Positions 19,184 through 27,811 of a stretch of 45,525 nucleotides of DNA are shown here, in pieces. The stretch's first letter is position 1, and the number at the start of each line of letters is the position of its first letter. A model generated the notes under the pieces. It worked only from the letters and a program-made list of their open reading frames with translations, was not told the DNA's origin and did not search any database. Origin of the DNA: Alphaproteobacteria bacterium (GTDB taxonomy: Bacteria > Pseudomonadota > Alphaproteobacteria > UBA2966); assembly GCA_018650465.1 (NCBI GenBank), contig JABIFY010000035.1, forward strand, positions 1 through 45,525, written 5' to 3'. The position numbers and the translations under genes are program-made.

Positions 19184-19714
19184 ATGCAGTCGTCAACAAG
19201 CTTAACCGGTAATGAGCGAACTTTTTTACCAGACGAAATTATCGTTACCAAAACCGACCTGACCGGGAAATTGACTTACGTCAATCAAGTGTTCTTGCAG
19301 CTCGCGGGCTATTCTGAAGAAGAGTGCCTCGGGCAGCAACATAACATGATCCGTCACCCGGAAATGCCCCGGGCTGTGTTCAAGCTGTTGTGGGATACCT
19401 TGCAGTCCGGAGAAGAAATTTTCGCTTATGTGAATAACCGGTCCAAAAACGGTGACTATTATTGGGTCTTTGCCCATGTCACGCCCAGTCGGGATATTTC
19501 CGGAAATGTCGTTGGCTATCACTCCAATCGCCGGGTCCCGAACAAGCAGGTCATTCAAGAGCATATTGCCCCCTTGTACCAGAAATTGTTTGAGATTGAA
19601 AAGTCCAGCACGAGTGCAAAGGACGGATTGGACAAATCCTTCCAGGCCGTTGTTGATTTGCTGGCGGACAGCAAAATGACCTTCAATCAGTTCATGTTTT
19701 CCTTGGGAGTTTAA
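19184..19714 (+). CDS. Aer-type PAS domain protein
   Basis: 176 aa, soluble, no membrane segment. Residues about 15-125 form a PAS domain of the Aer/redox class: [14 protein letters not shown]-like opening ([17 protein letters not shown]), [18 protein letters not shown], and [16 protein letters not shown]. In Aer such domains bind FAD and sense redox state or oxygen; cofactor binding here is inferred. A short helical tail (about 130-176) follows instead of a signalling domain. AAGGGG precedes the ATG. The stop overlaps the chemoreceptor start (TAATG), so sensor and transducer are probably a split receptor made in equal amounts. Confidence 0.88.
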   Translation: MQSSTSLTGNERTFLPDEIIVTKTDLTGKLTYVNQVFLQLAGYSEEECLGQQHNMIRHPEMPRAVFKLLWDTLQSGEEIFAYVNNRSKNGDYYWVFAHVTPSRDISGNVVGYHSNRRVPNKQVIQEHIAPLYQKLFEIEKSSTSAKDGLDKSFQAVVDLLADSKMTFNQFMFSLGV

Positions 19715-20916
19715 TGATGTTTTGGTTTAAAAAAGACAACAATGCGACTGAATTGCCGATCCTGGCCTCAGACATTGACCTGGAAGTTGAGATCGCCAAA
19801 GTATCGGCTGTGGCAAAAGCAGTTGCCAACGGTAACTTCGAAGCCCGGGTGACCCGCATCAATGATGCATCGCCTTTGGCAGCCCTGATGCACGACTTGA
19901 ACAATATGATTGATCGCACCGACGCTTACGTCCGCGAATCGATGGCCTGCATGGAGCATGTTGAGCGAAATCAGTATTGGCGGCAAATCATTGAGACCGG
20001 CATGGTCGGCTCATACGCTACCGCCAGCAAAACCGTAAACTCGGCTTTGGGTGCCATGGAACGCAAAGTCCAGGACTTTACAATTGTGGCCGACAACTTT
20101 GAAGAAACGGTCAAGCAGGTCGTTGAGACGGTTTCCAGTGCTGCCACCGAACTTACGGCCTCCTCTGAGGCGATGGAAAGTATAGCGGGCAATACCAGCG
20201 ACAAGGCGGTAATTGTCGCTGCCGCCGCTGAAGAAACATCGGCCAATGTAGGCACTGTCGCTGCCGCCTCGGAAGAACTGACATCTTCTATCGGCGAAAT
20301 CAGCCAACAGATCGCCAATGTGGCAGTCACAACCCGCAGTGCGACCGAACAATCTGAAACGGTCTCGACCCAGGTCTCGGCCCTGAATGAAGCAGCCGAG
20401 AAAATTAAAAATGCCGTCGGCTTGATTAACGATATTGCCGATCAAACCAATTTGCTGGCATTGAATGCAACGATTGAGGCAGCTCGTGCCGGTGACGCGG
20501 GCAAGGGGTTTGCCGTTGTCGCAAGTGAAGTCAAGGCATTGGCACAGCAGACCTCAAAGGTGACCGAAGAAATTGGCGGTTTTGTCAACGGTATCGAAGA
20601 CGCCATGCAGGAAACAATTGGTGGTATTTCCGAGATTACCAAAATGGTCGTTAAGGTCGATGAGGCAACGACTTCCGTTTCCGCTGCGGTTGAAGAACAA
20701 TCAGCGGCGACCAATGAAATTTCTCGCAATATTGATCAGGCCTCTGCCGGTACCGCAGAAGTTACATCAAATATTTCTGAGGTAACTGAATCGGCACAGG
20801 AAACCGGAAAATCTGCTGCCGAAGTCAATGGTGCCGCCAACGAACTTTCTCTCCAGTCAGAAAACCTGCGGGTTACGGTCGACAAGTTTCTCGATCAGGT
20901 GCGAAAAGTCGTTTAG
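19714..20916 (+). CDS. soluble methyl-accepting chemotaxis protein
   Basis: 400 aa with no signal peptide or membrane helix, so cytoplasmic. The N-terminal part (about 20-125) looks HAMP-like, with [14 protein letters not shown] and [16 protein letters not shown]. The MCP signalling domain (about 140-395) has the conserved CheA/CheW-contact tip [20 protein letters not shown] and [17 protein letters not shown], flanked by Glu/Ala-rich methylation helices. Starts at ATG 19714 (or 19717), overlapping the PAS gene stop. No che genes are in the window. Likely partner: the upstream PAS protein. It could signal to a flagellar or an alternative Che system. Confidence 0.93.
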   Translation: MMFWFKKDNNATELPILASDIDLEVEIAKVSAVAKAVANGNFEARVTRINDASPLAALMHDLNNMIDRTDAYVRESMACMEHVERNQYWRQIIETGMVGSYATASKTVNSALGAMERKVQDFTIVADNFEETVKQVVETVSSAATELTASSEAMESIAGNTSDKAVIVAAAAEETSANVGTVAAASEELTSSIGEISQQIANVAVTTRSATEQSETVSTQVSALNEAAEKIKNAVGLINDIADQTNLLALNATIEAARAGDAGKGFAVVASEVKALAQQTSKVTEEIGGFVNGIEDAMQETIGGISEITKMVVKVDEATTSVSAAVEEQSAATNEISRNIDQASAGTAEVTSNISEVTESAQETGKSAAEVNGAANELSLQSENLRVTVDKFLDQVRKVV

Positions 20917-20997
20917 TTCCAGCTATTGTGTGGCTGATTGTCCGCACAGAGATATCCCTTGTTCAGGCGATATTCATAATCAAGAATTGGAGTTTCT

Positions 20998-21306
20998 GTG
21001 AATTATTCTGTTCAAACCGACGCAGATGGCAAAACCTTTATTTTGACTGGTCGTCTGACTTTCAAGGATCATGCCGAAATTGCAAAAATAAAAACAGAAC
21101 TGGATGATCTTTCCATATCCCAGAAATGTGTATTCGATATGCAGGGGGTGGAGTTCATTGATTCGTCTGGCCTCGGTAGCCTGATTTCAATTGGGGAAGC
21201 TGTTGGGGGAAAAGAAATAGAGATCATGCTGCACCGACCACAGCCGAAAGTCCTTGGGATCATCAAGGCCTGTGGATTTGATACGATGTTCCGAATTGAA
21301 GAATAA
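20998..21306 (+). CDS. STAS domain anti-sigma-factor-antagonist-like protein
   Basis: 102 aa, a single STAS domain of the SpoIIAA/RsbV type. The phosphorylation loop is intact: FIDSSGLGSL with Ser56-Ser57, the second being the usual phospho-acceptor. Starts with GTG at 20998 with GGAG five bases ahead. In partner-switch systems the unphosphorylated STAS protein sequesters an HATPase kinase; the phosphatase and a receiver-HATPase encoded next to it complete such a set. Confidence 0.93.
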   Translation: MNYSVQTDADGKTFILTGRLTFKDHAEIAKIKTELDDLSISQKCVFDMQGVEFIDSSGLGSLISIGEAVGGKEIEIMLHRPQPKVLGIIKACGFDTMFRIEE

Positions 21307-21350
21307 CTTCAATTCAACACATGATTCATTCCCATGGTCGACATTGATCA

Positions 21351-22493
21351 ATGCCCGAAAATTTTGAAATCAATTTTGATGTCCTGAAACAGAACCTTGA
21401 GTTTCTGGATGAAGGACTTTTGATTGTTGATTCCGGATTGAAGATCGTCATTGCCAATCAGCGATTTGTTGAGCTTCTGGATATCCCCGAACGCATGAAA
21501 CAGTCGGGAACGACAATAGAGGAAATATTCCTCTACAAAGCTGAACGTGGTAATTATGGACCAGATCAGACTGAGGTTTTGGTTGCCTCAAAGCTGGCCC
21601 GGGCCCGCCTGATGCAGGCCCATCAATTTCGCTGGACCAGACCCGATGGAACGGTGGTTGAGGTCAAGGGTAACCCCTTGCCGGGTGGTGGGTTCATCAC
21701 CTTGTACCGGGATGTCACCAGGGACGCAGAGGAGACCCGGCTGCGTGCGGAAGAGTTGAACGCCGCTCATAAATTACAGACCAGTTTGATGCCTTCAGAT
21801 CGTTTTTTGCAGGGAATTGCGGCGGACTGCGGTTTGCAAATAAAGGCGCTGTGCAGGCAGGCTGACGAGGTTGGAGGCGATTTTTGGGGGCTGCATCAGC
21901 TGGACGAAAACCGGGTCGCCTTTTTTCTTGTTGATACTGTTGGGCATGGTCTTGTGGCGTCACTGAATGCCTTTCGCGTTCATACATTTATTTCGCAGTA
22001 TTTTGCCAATTGGCAATCACTTGATGGTTGGGTTGCCTGGGTGAACGGGCAAATGCTCGATTTGCTGGAAACGGGCCACTTCGCAACATTTGTATTTGGG
22101 ATTCTGGATCGCCAAAACAGACAGTTAACCTATGCGGCCGGGGGATATCCTCCTTTCCTTTTGGGACGGTTTGGCGATGAAGCTGATCCTGTATTTGCGG
22201 ATACGAAGGGCCTGCCTTTGGGCGTATCCAGGAATATGAAGTCAGAGATCAGGGAGCTATTGCTTCCCCGGGACTGGTCACTGCTGTTCTACAGCGATGC
22301 CTTGATCGAAGAAGAATATGATCACAAAAATTTCCTGGATGGCGATGTCTTGAAAGAGGTTTTTACACAGGGATGCATGGACGGAAATCCAGAGCATCTG
22401 TTTACGCGGTTCAATGAGATGGTGACTTCGCGGTTTCCGCAAGGGTTTTCAGATGACCTGACCGTGATCTGTGTCGGCGAAGCCGGGTTGTGA
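21351..22493 (+). CDS. PAS - SpoIIE-type PP2C serine phosphatase
   Basis: 380 aa, soluble. An N-terminal PAS domain (about 10-125, LEFLDEGLLIVDSGLKIVIAN and GGGFITLYRDVT) is joined by a short coiled segment to a SpoIIE/RsbU-like PP2C domain (about 145-378). Metal-binding aspartates are present: DEVGGDFWG, VDTVGHGLVAS and SDDLTVICV. Predicted to dephosphorylate the neighbouring STAS protein in response to a PAS-sensed signal. The ATG at 21351 lacks a clear ribosome-binding sequence, so translation may be weak or coupled. Confidence 0.92.
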   Translation: MPENFEINFDVLKQNLEFLDEGLLIVDSGLKIVIANQRFVELLDIPERMKQSGTTIEEIFLYKAERGNYGPDQTEVLVASKLARARLMQAHQFRWTRPDGTVVEVKGNPLPGGGFITLYRDVTRDAEETRLRAEELNAAHKLQTSLMPSDRFLQGIAADCGLQIKALCRQADEVGGDFWGLHQLDENRVAFFLVDTVGHGLVASLNAFRVHTFISQYFANWQSLDGWVAWVNGQMLDLLETGHFATFVFGILDRQNRQLTYAAGGYPPFLLGRFGDEADPVFADTKGLPLGVSRNMKSEIRELLLPRDWSLLFYSDALIEEEYDHKNFLDGDVLKEVFTQGCMDGNPEHLFTRFNEMVTSRFPQGFSDDLTVICVGEAGL

Positions 22494-22522
22494 GCGAACA
22501 GGGTTGTTGAGTTTGGCAGGCA

Positions 22523-23443
22523 TTGTTAAACAGGAGAGATAATATTTCAAAAGTCCTGATTGTAGATGACGAGATCAAGTTGCTTGAGACCCTCGCCGAA
22601 TTGATGAAGATCGGCGGGTTTGAAGTCGTGACAGCCTCGGATGGTATTGAAGCCCTGGCAGTGCTGGAAGCCAGCAATGGCGATATTGATGTCATCGTCC
22701 TGGATCGAAATATGCCCAATATGGACGGCTTTGAATTGCTGAAGATAATGAAGGGCAAACCCGCCTTCAAACATATACCGGCGATTTTTCAAACGGCACG
22801 AGGCGCGCCGGAGGATGTAGTTGCAGGACTGGAGCTGGGGGCCTTTTATTACATCACTAAACCGTACGATGTTAAGGTCCTGTTTGCCATTGCCAAAAGT
22901 GCCATTGACGACCAGCGACGCCTGACGGCCTTGAAGCAGGAAGTGCAAGACCGCGATGGTGCAATTTCGCTTATCAAGTCTGGAACATTCAGGTTCTCAA
23001 CCATGGAAGAGGCCGGAGAATTGGCCAGCCTTCTGGCTGTTGCCTGTCCAAATTCCGATGACGTTGCCATTGGACTTCAGGAACTGTTTCTCAACGCGGT
23101 CGAACACGGGAACCTTGAAATCAGTTACGCACAAAAGAAAAATCTGCTGATCGCGGATGAATGGGGTAATGAAATTAAACGACGCCTGGCAACAGGTGAA
23201 TACAAAGATCGCATCGCTGAAGTTCAATTCAAACGAGAGGTTGAAAGCATCACCTTTACAATCAAGGATGAAGGTGCCGGGTTTCTATCAGATCAGTATT
23301 TTGAGTTTGATCCGCTTCGTGCCATGGACCCCAACGGTCGCGGTATTGCCATGGCAAATAGTATCAGTTTTTCCAGTCTTGAATATTTGGGCTGTGGAAA
23401 CGAAGTAGTGGCGACTGTCTTGTTGCAGTCCGAAGGTATTTAA
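22523..23443 (+). CDS. response regulator with C-terminal HATPase (RsbW-like) domain
   Basis: 306 aa if begun at TTG 22523. A receiver domain (about 9-130) has VLIVDDE, phospho-acceptor Asp in VIVLDRNMPNMDG and the lysine in ITKPYD. The C-terminal half is a GHKL ATPase of the anti-sigma serine-kinase type: N-box LQELFLNAVEHGN, G1 IKDEGAGF and NGRGIAMANS. Predicted kinase of the STAS protein, switched by receiver phosphorylation. Start is odd: TTG 22523 has only a weak upstream AGG two bases away, while a strong AGGAGAG (22532-22538) lies inside the frame and points at an ATT codon at 22544, leaving ISKVLIVDDE. No ATG exists before the domain. Confidence 0.9.
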   Translation: MLNRRDNISKVLIVDDEIKLLETLAELMKIGGFEVVTASDGIEALAVLEASNGDIDVIVLDRNMPNMDGFELLKIMKGKPAFKHIPAIFQTARGAPEDVVAGLELGAFYYITKPYDVKVLFAIAKSAIDDQRRLTALKQEVQDRDGAISLIKSGTFRFSTMEEAGELASLLAVACPNSDDVAIGLQELFLNAVEHGNLEISYAQKKNLLIADEWGNEIKRRLATGEYKDRIAEVQFKREVESITFTIKDEGAGFLSDQYFEFDPLRAMDPNGRGIAMANSISFSSLEYLGCGNEVVATVLLQSEGI

Positions 23444-23595
23444 CAGGGCGTTTCGCACTTGCGTCAAACCGATATTTTCATCAACTTTGTGATTTCGGAA
23501 CAAATTTGCCGGTTGCCCTCGCAAAGACAGGGCGGCTTGTGGCAAAATCGGTGCTTGAGTTTAATCAGAACAATATGAATTTACGGGGAAGCAAA

Positions 23596-24633
23596 ATGTC
23601 GACATGGAATTTGTTGGGTAAATTGACGCGTCGTGGTGCTTTGGCAGCACTGGTTGGCGTGATGGCAGGCGGCGTGGCACTTGAAAGCGCCTCAGCCGCA
23701 GACAAGGTCAAACTTGGGGCCTTGCGTTTCACGTCCCATTCGGGTGGTTTTGTGGCCTACGAAAATGGATATTTCAAGGATGCGGGACTGGACATTGAAT
23801 TTGTCTATTTTCAGGCTGCAGCTCCCATGGCCGTGGCCATTGCTTCCGGCGATATCGACTTTGGTGTGACCTCCATCACGGGTGGCTTGATTAACCTGGC
23901 CGGCAAGGGTGCCGTCAAGGTTATCGGTGGCGCTTTACACGAGGAAAAAGGTATTGATGGTTCGGCTATTCTAGCCTCAACCAAAGCCTACGCGGCTGGT
24001 CTGACATCACCTGACAAGCTGAAAGGTCGCTCCCTGGGCATCACACAGACCGGATCTTCTTTCCACTACATGGCCGCACAAGTCGCTAAAAAAGAAGGCT
24101 TTGCCGTCAGTGATATCAAGATGAAGCCGTTGCAAAAAGTGGGTGCCATTATCGGCGCGCTAAAGTCCGGCCAGGTCGATAGCATGATTATCGTGCCGCA
24201 CATTGCCAAGCCACTCAGCAAGGCAGGCAAAGCCCACATCATAGGCTGGATCAATGACTATGCGCCCTATCAGGTAACAACGGTCTTTACGTCCGCGAAA
24301 AATGCGTCAGGCAAAAAGGATCTGGTGAAGCGCTTCATGGGTGCCTATTCAAAAGGAATTGCGGACTTCAATCGAGTCATGCTGAACCAGTCAAAGGATG
24401 CGGCGGCCACCGACACCATGGTGAAACAAATCCACAAATATGTTTATGCCAGTCGTCCCTACGCCAAGGCAGCGCCGTCAATTAAAAACGGGGCCATGCG
24501 CATCAGTCAGGACGCCAAACTGGATCTGACCGATGTGAAAAAGCAATTGGCCTGGTTCCAGTCTGAAGGCCTGGTCTCAAAATCAATTACAATTGATCAA
24601 CTGGTCGACACCAGTTTCGTCGATACCTATTGA
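23596..24633 (+). CDS. ABC transporter substrate-binding protein (NMT1/THI5, nitrate/sulfonate family)
   Basis: 345 aa from ATG 23596, preceded by GGGGAA; the frame opens earlier at a TTG (23506) without ribosome site. N-terminal signal with twin arginines (LTRRGALAALVG) and cleavage near ESASA-ADKV, compatible with Tat or Sec export. The mature part fits the SsuA/TauA/THI5-like fold: ENGYFKDAGLDIEFV, SGDIDFGVTS, SLGITQTGSSFHYMAA. Substrate cannot be told from sequence; sulfonates, nitrate, pyrimidine precursors and aromatic acids are all known for the family. Confidence 0.9.
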   Translation: MSTWNLLGKLTRRGALAALVGVMAGGVALESASAADKVKLGALRFTSHSGGFVAYENGYFKDAGLDIEFVYFQAAAPMAVAIASGDIDFGVTSITGGLINLAGKGAVKVIGGALHEEKGIDGSAILASTKAYAAGLTSPDKLKGRSLGITQTGSSFHYMAAQVAKKEGFAVSDIKMKPLQKVGAIIGALKSGQVDSMIIVPHIAKPLSKAGKAHIIGWINDYAPYQVTTVFTSAKNASGKKDLVKRFMGAYSKGIADFNRVMLNQSKDAAATDTMVKQIHKYVYASRPYAKAAPSIKNGAMRISQDAKLDLTDVKKQLAWFQSEGLVSKSITIDQLVDTSFVDTY

Positions 24634-24644
24634 TAAGCCTGTTC

Positions 24645-24676
24645 CGACGTCGCGCCCTTGTTTGGGTGCGGCGTCG
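24645..24676 (+). promoter_or_regulatory. hairpin between binding-protein and ATPase genes
   Basis: A 13-base stem, CGACGTCGCGCCC with GGGTGCGGCGTCG (two G-U pairs), loop TTGTTT, sits 12 bases after the binding-protein stop. Such hairpins often stabilise the upstream message or partly terminate, giving more binding protein than transporter. Only a weak T-rich stretch follows. Confidence 0.6.
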
Positions 24677-24697
24677 TTGCATTTCTGAAAGCCGACT

Positions 24698-25465
24698 ATG
24701 GACCTGAATATCCAGTCTCTGGGTCATTATTATGATGACCTTGAAATATTACGGGACATTAATTTGGACGTCCCGGCAGGCCAGATTGTGACCGTCATCG
24801 GGCCATCTGGTTGTGGTAAGTCCACATTGCTCAGGCTAATCGGTGGGCTGGAACAACCAACAACCGGTGCTGTGCTGCAAGTGGGCGACGCACCGAAAAA
24901 TTCACTTAATCCGCTGACTTATATTTTCCAGGACTTTGCTTTGCTGCCCTGGCGCAGTGTGGCGGGGAATATCAGCCTTGTGCTGGAAGACCACGATCTC
25001 GCGTCGGCAGACATGAATGCGATTATCGACAATGTGCTGGAACGGACCAGGCTCAGTGATTTTCGCGATGCCTTTCCACGACAGTTGTCCGGCGGCATGA
25101 AACAACGTGTCGCCATTGCCCGCGCCCTGGCGGTCCGTCCGGCGGTGTTATTGATGGACGAGCCTTTGTCGGCACTGGACAGCCAGACCCATGATTTGTT
25201 GATGGACGACCTGATTGATCTCTGGCTGAGGGAAAAATTCACGGCTGTTTATGTGACGCATAATTTGTCGGAAGCCGTACGGTTGGGACACAAGGTCTGT
25301 GTCCTGTCGCGCAGGCCTGGCATGATCCGTGACGTTGTCGACATTGATATTGATCTTGAGGCGCGTAAACAGCAGCCAAAGTTACTGGTCGAATATCAAC
25401 AACACCTTTGGGACCTGATGAGGGATGAGGCCAGGGCCGCTGACCTGGAGCTGGTCGATGGCTGA
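24698..25465 (+). CDS. ABC transporter ATP-binding protein
   Basis: 255 aa, cytosolic ATPase of the nitrate/sulfonate importer class. Walker A GPSGCGKST, Q-loop YIFQDFALLPWR, signature LSGGMKQRVAIARAL, Walker B VLLMDEPLSALD and switch His in YVTHNLSEA are all intact. Overlaps the permease start by 8 bases (ATGGCTGA). Confidence 0.95.
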   Translation: MDLNIQSLGHYYDDLEILRDINLDVPAGQIVTVIGPSGCGKSTLLRLIGGLEQPTTGAVLQVGDAPKNSLNPLTYIFQDFALLPWRSVAGNISLVLEDHDLASADMNAIIDNVLERTRLSDFRDAFPRQLSGGMKQRVAIARALAVRPAVLLMDEPLSALDSQTHDLLMDDLIDLWLREKFTAVYVTHNLSEAVRLGHKVCVLSRRPGMIRDVVDIDIDLEARKQQPKLLVEYQQHLWDLMRDEARAADLELVDG

Positions 25466-26261
25466 ACAATCTCAAAAAACACGACCTGTGCGTTTCCGCG
25501 GCGGGGGCTTCGCACCCAGGCCCCTGGGCATCATAGGCCCTTTCGTTTTTGCTGCTGTCATCGCCCTGTGGGAACTGGGGTCTCGCACGGGCGTGATTAG
25601 CGCTCTGGTCTTGCCTGCACCTTCGGAAGCCTGGGTCGCCTTTGAAGAATTGGTTCGTTCCGGTCTGCTCTGGAAGCACCTTGGTGCTTCCTTGCAGCGT
25701 TTGATCATTGGCTGGTCCAGCGGTGCCTTGCTGGGGGTAACTTTTGGTCTCGCCATCGGTCTGTTTTCTTTCGCCCGGGCCGGACTGGTTCCCCTGGTCT
25801 CGGCCATTTTTCCAGTACCCAAAATTGCCTTGTTGCCCTTGTTCATTATCTGGTTCGGTATCGGCGAAGGGGCCAAGGTTGCGACTATTTTGTTTGGTAC
25901 TTTCTTTCCCACGGTGATTGCGACTTACAGCGGTATCGACAATCTGGATCGGGGACTGGTGCGCATGGGGCAGTCCTTTGGCCTCAGCTGGTTTTCCATT
26001 GTACGCAAGATCATCCTGCCGGGGGCCTTGCCTGCCATTCTTTCCGGGTTTCGTATATCGGCCGCCGTTGCGATCATATTGTTGGTTGCCGCCGAAATGA
26101 TCGGAGCTGAATTTGGTGTCGGTGCCTATATCCTGATGGCAGGCAGCCTGATGGCAACGGACCAGTTGATCGCCGGTGTGGCGATGCTCTCATGCATGGG
26201 ATTAACGGTGGCCTGGCTCATCGGCCGGGCTGAGAAATTTTTGCTGCGATGGCGCGGTTGA
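25458..26261 (+). CDS. ABC transporter permease
   Basis: 267 aa, about six membrane segments, BPD_transp_1/SsuC-like. Begins at ATG 25458 inside the end of the ATPase gene, with GGAG upstream; an earlier in-frame ATG (25425) lies deeper in the ATPase gene and is unlikely. The EAA-type coupling loop reads MGQSFGLSWFSIVRKIILPGALPAILSG by segments (Gly and Pro conserved). Forms the importer with the two preceding genes. Confidence 0.94.
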   Translation: MAEQSQKTRPVRFRGGGFAPRPLGIIGPFVFAAVIALWELGSRTGVISALVLPAPSEAWVAFEELVRSGLLWKHLGASLQRLIIGWSSGALLGVTFGLAIGLFSFARAGLVPLVSAIFPVPKIALLPLFIIWFGIGEGAKVATILFGTFFPTVIATYSGIDNLDRGLVRMGQSFGLSWFSIVRKIILPGALPAILSGFRISAAVAIILLVAAEMIGAEFGVGAYILMAGSLMATDQLIAGVAMLSCMGLTVAWLIGRAEKFLLRWRG

Positions 26262-26425
26262 TGAATAGTCTCGCAAGTGTCAAATTTGCACAACACACGA
26301 TGGGGACGAGCCAGGTTATGCGTGTGCATGGCACAGGCGAAGTCAGTTATGACCTGCACGATGGTTTGGGCGATGGTCGGTCCATGCTCAAACATCTTTT
26401 CCAGCGCGTTTCTGACAAGGCGTAA
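26261..26425 (+). CDS. 54-codon small ORF overlapping the permease stop
   Basis: ATG at 26261 overlaps the permease stop as TGATG, and the frame runs to TAA at 26423-26425. The predicted 54-aa protein starts MNSLASVKFAQHTMG and ends LKHLFQRVSDKA; it is polar, with no membrane segment or known motif. Codon choice looks like neighbouring genes. The stop-start overlap suggests translational coupling to the importer. I do not recognise it; it may be a real small protein, a gene remnant, or chance. The rest of the gap to 26527 shows nothing. Confidence 0.4.
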   Translation: MNSLASVKFAQHTMGTSQVMRVHGTGEVSYDLHDGLGDGRSMLKHLFQRVSDKA

Positions 26426-26527
26426 AATCTTCGATCTTGATGAGGTTGCCAAATCATTTGAATTGAAGCAAGTATGATTGCTTGCGCCCAAACCGGGCTG
26501 TCACCTTCCTGATTTCTGCAGAAATAT

Positions 26528-27733
26528 ATGACTGATTCCCAGCGACTTATCCAGCGACCTGGTCTGTTCGTGCTGATTTGCATCACCATGATCGGCCAAC
26601 TGGCCATGAACATTACCCTGCCGTCTCTGCCGGGTATTGTGGAAGATTTTGGCACGACCGAGCCGATTGCCCAGCTTAATTTGTCGCTTTATCTGGTGGG
26701 TACGGCGGTTGCGCAGCTGATCTACGGTCCTTTGTCAGATCGTTTCGGGCGTCGGCCATTGGTCCTGATCGGCCTGATCATCTTTGTGCTCGGATCGGTT
26801 ATGTGTCTGTTGGCCTCAAACATTGAAACCCTGATCATCGGCCGGGTTATCCAGTCCGTCGGGGGCTGTGCCGGAATTGTGATGGGGCGGGCCATGGTGC
26901 GCGACATTTTCAGCACCGACAAAGCCGCCGCCATGATTGCCAACCTGACAAGTGCTGTGGTCATTGTGCCAGGTCTGGCCCCCTTAATCGGTGGGTATTT
27001 CGATGTCTGGTACGGCTGGCGCCTCAGTATCGCCTTTGTTCTTGTGCTCGGTGTGCTGATATTTTTCTATGCCTTGCGCGGCGCCCACGAGACACTTGCG
27101 GTAGAAAAGCGCCATGAATCCCATTTCTTCGAACTGTTGGCCGCTTTTGGCGTGCTGTTACGAAACCGGATTTTTACCGCCTACGCCCTGCAAGTCAGCT
27201 TCAATACGGGGGCTTATTTTTCCTTCCTGGGCGGCTCATCTATTGTTTTTCGGCTTATGGAGTGGGGCACGCCAGCTGAACTTGGCTTCTATTTCTTTGG
27301 CATTACCGTTTTCTACATTGGGGGGAATGTCATCACATCCAGATTTGCCCATCGGGTTGGTGCCGGAAAAATAAATCTGGCAGGTACAGTCGTTGCGATG
27401 TCTGGCATGATTATGCTGCTGCTGACGCATCTGGCCTTTGGTTTGGAAGCCCCTGTCTTTTTTGGCTTCGTCTGTTTTCTGGCCTTCGGCAACGGCATGT
27501 GTATCTCGACTGGTGTGGCCCTGGCAATTGGGGCTGATTCCCGGCGTGTAGGTGCTGCGGCAGGGCTTTCCGGCTCCTTGCAACTCGGATTCAGTGCGAT
27601 TGCGACTTGGGCTGTTAGTTTGCTTTTGACGGAGTCGCCATTTCCTCTTGTTTTGGCTATGCTGGCATTATGCTTTGGCGGCCTTGTGACTTCGGTTGCG
27701 GGAACTTTGCTGACGAAACGGACTTCGTCCTGA
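26528..27733 (+). CDS. MFS transporter, Bcr/CflA drug-resistance type
   Basis: 401 aa with about twelve membrane helices. Family marks: MNITLPSLPGIVEDF in helix 1, QLIYGPLSDRFGRRPLVLIG (the MFS motif A loop with DRFGRRP), VGGCAGIVMGRAMVRDIF and IVPGLAPLIGGYF. Drug/H+ antiporters of this family export compounds such as bicyclomycin, sulfonamides or cysteine; the actual substrate is unknown. No clear ribosome-binding site before ATG 26528. No regulator is adjacent. Confidence 0.92.
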   Translation: MTDSQRLIQRPGLFVLICITMIGQLAMNITLPSLPGIVEDFGTTEPIAQLNLSLYLVGTAVAQLIYGPLSDRFGRRPLVLIGLIIFVLGSVMCLLASNIETLIIGRVIQSVGGCAGIVMGRAMVRDIFSTDKAAAMIANLTSAVVIVPGLAPLIGGYFDVWYGWRLSIAFVLVLGVLIFFYALRGAHETLAVEKRHESHFFELLAAFGVLLRNRIFTAYALQVSFNTGAYFSFLGGSSIVFRLMEWGTPAELGFYFFGITVFYIGGNVITSRFAHRVGAGKINLAGTVVAMSGMIMLLLTHLAFGLEAPVFFGFVCFLAFGNGMCISTGVALAIGADSRRVGAAAGLSGSLQLGFSAIATWAVSLLLTESPFPLVLAMLALCFGGLVTSVAGTLLTKRTSS

Positions 27734-27811
27734 GTATTCTCCAGATATTTCAGGAATTGGTGCGATAATTGCATTAATTCATGAAATTACAGGGTATTTG
27801 AGTGTTTTTCG

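Noticed and set aside
26126-26491. Minus-strand 121-codon frame spanning the permease end
   Set aside because: Overlaps the well-supported permease gene and shows no family likeness; the plus-strand 54-codon frame explains the gap better.
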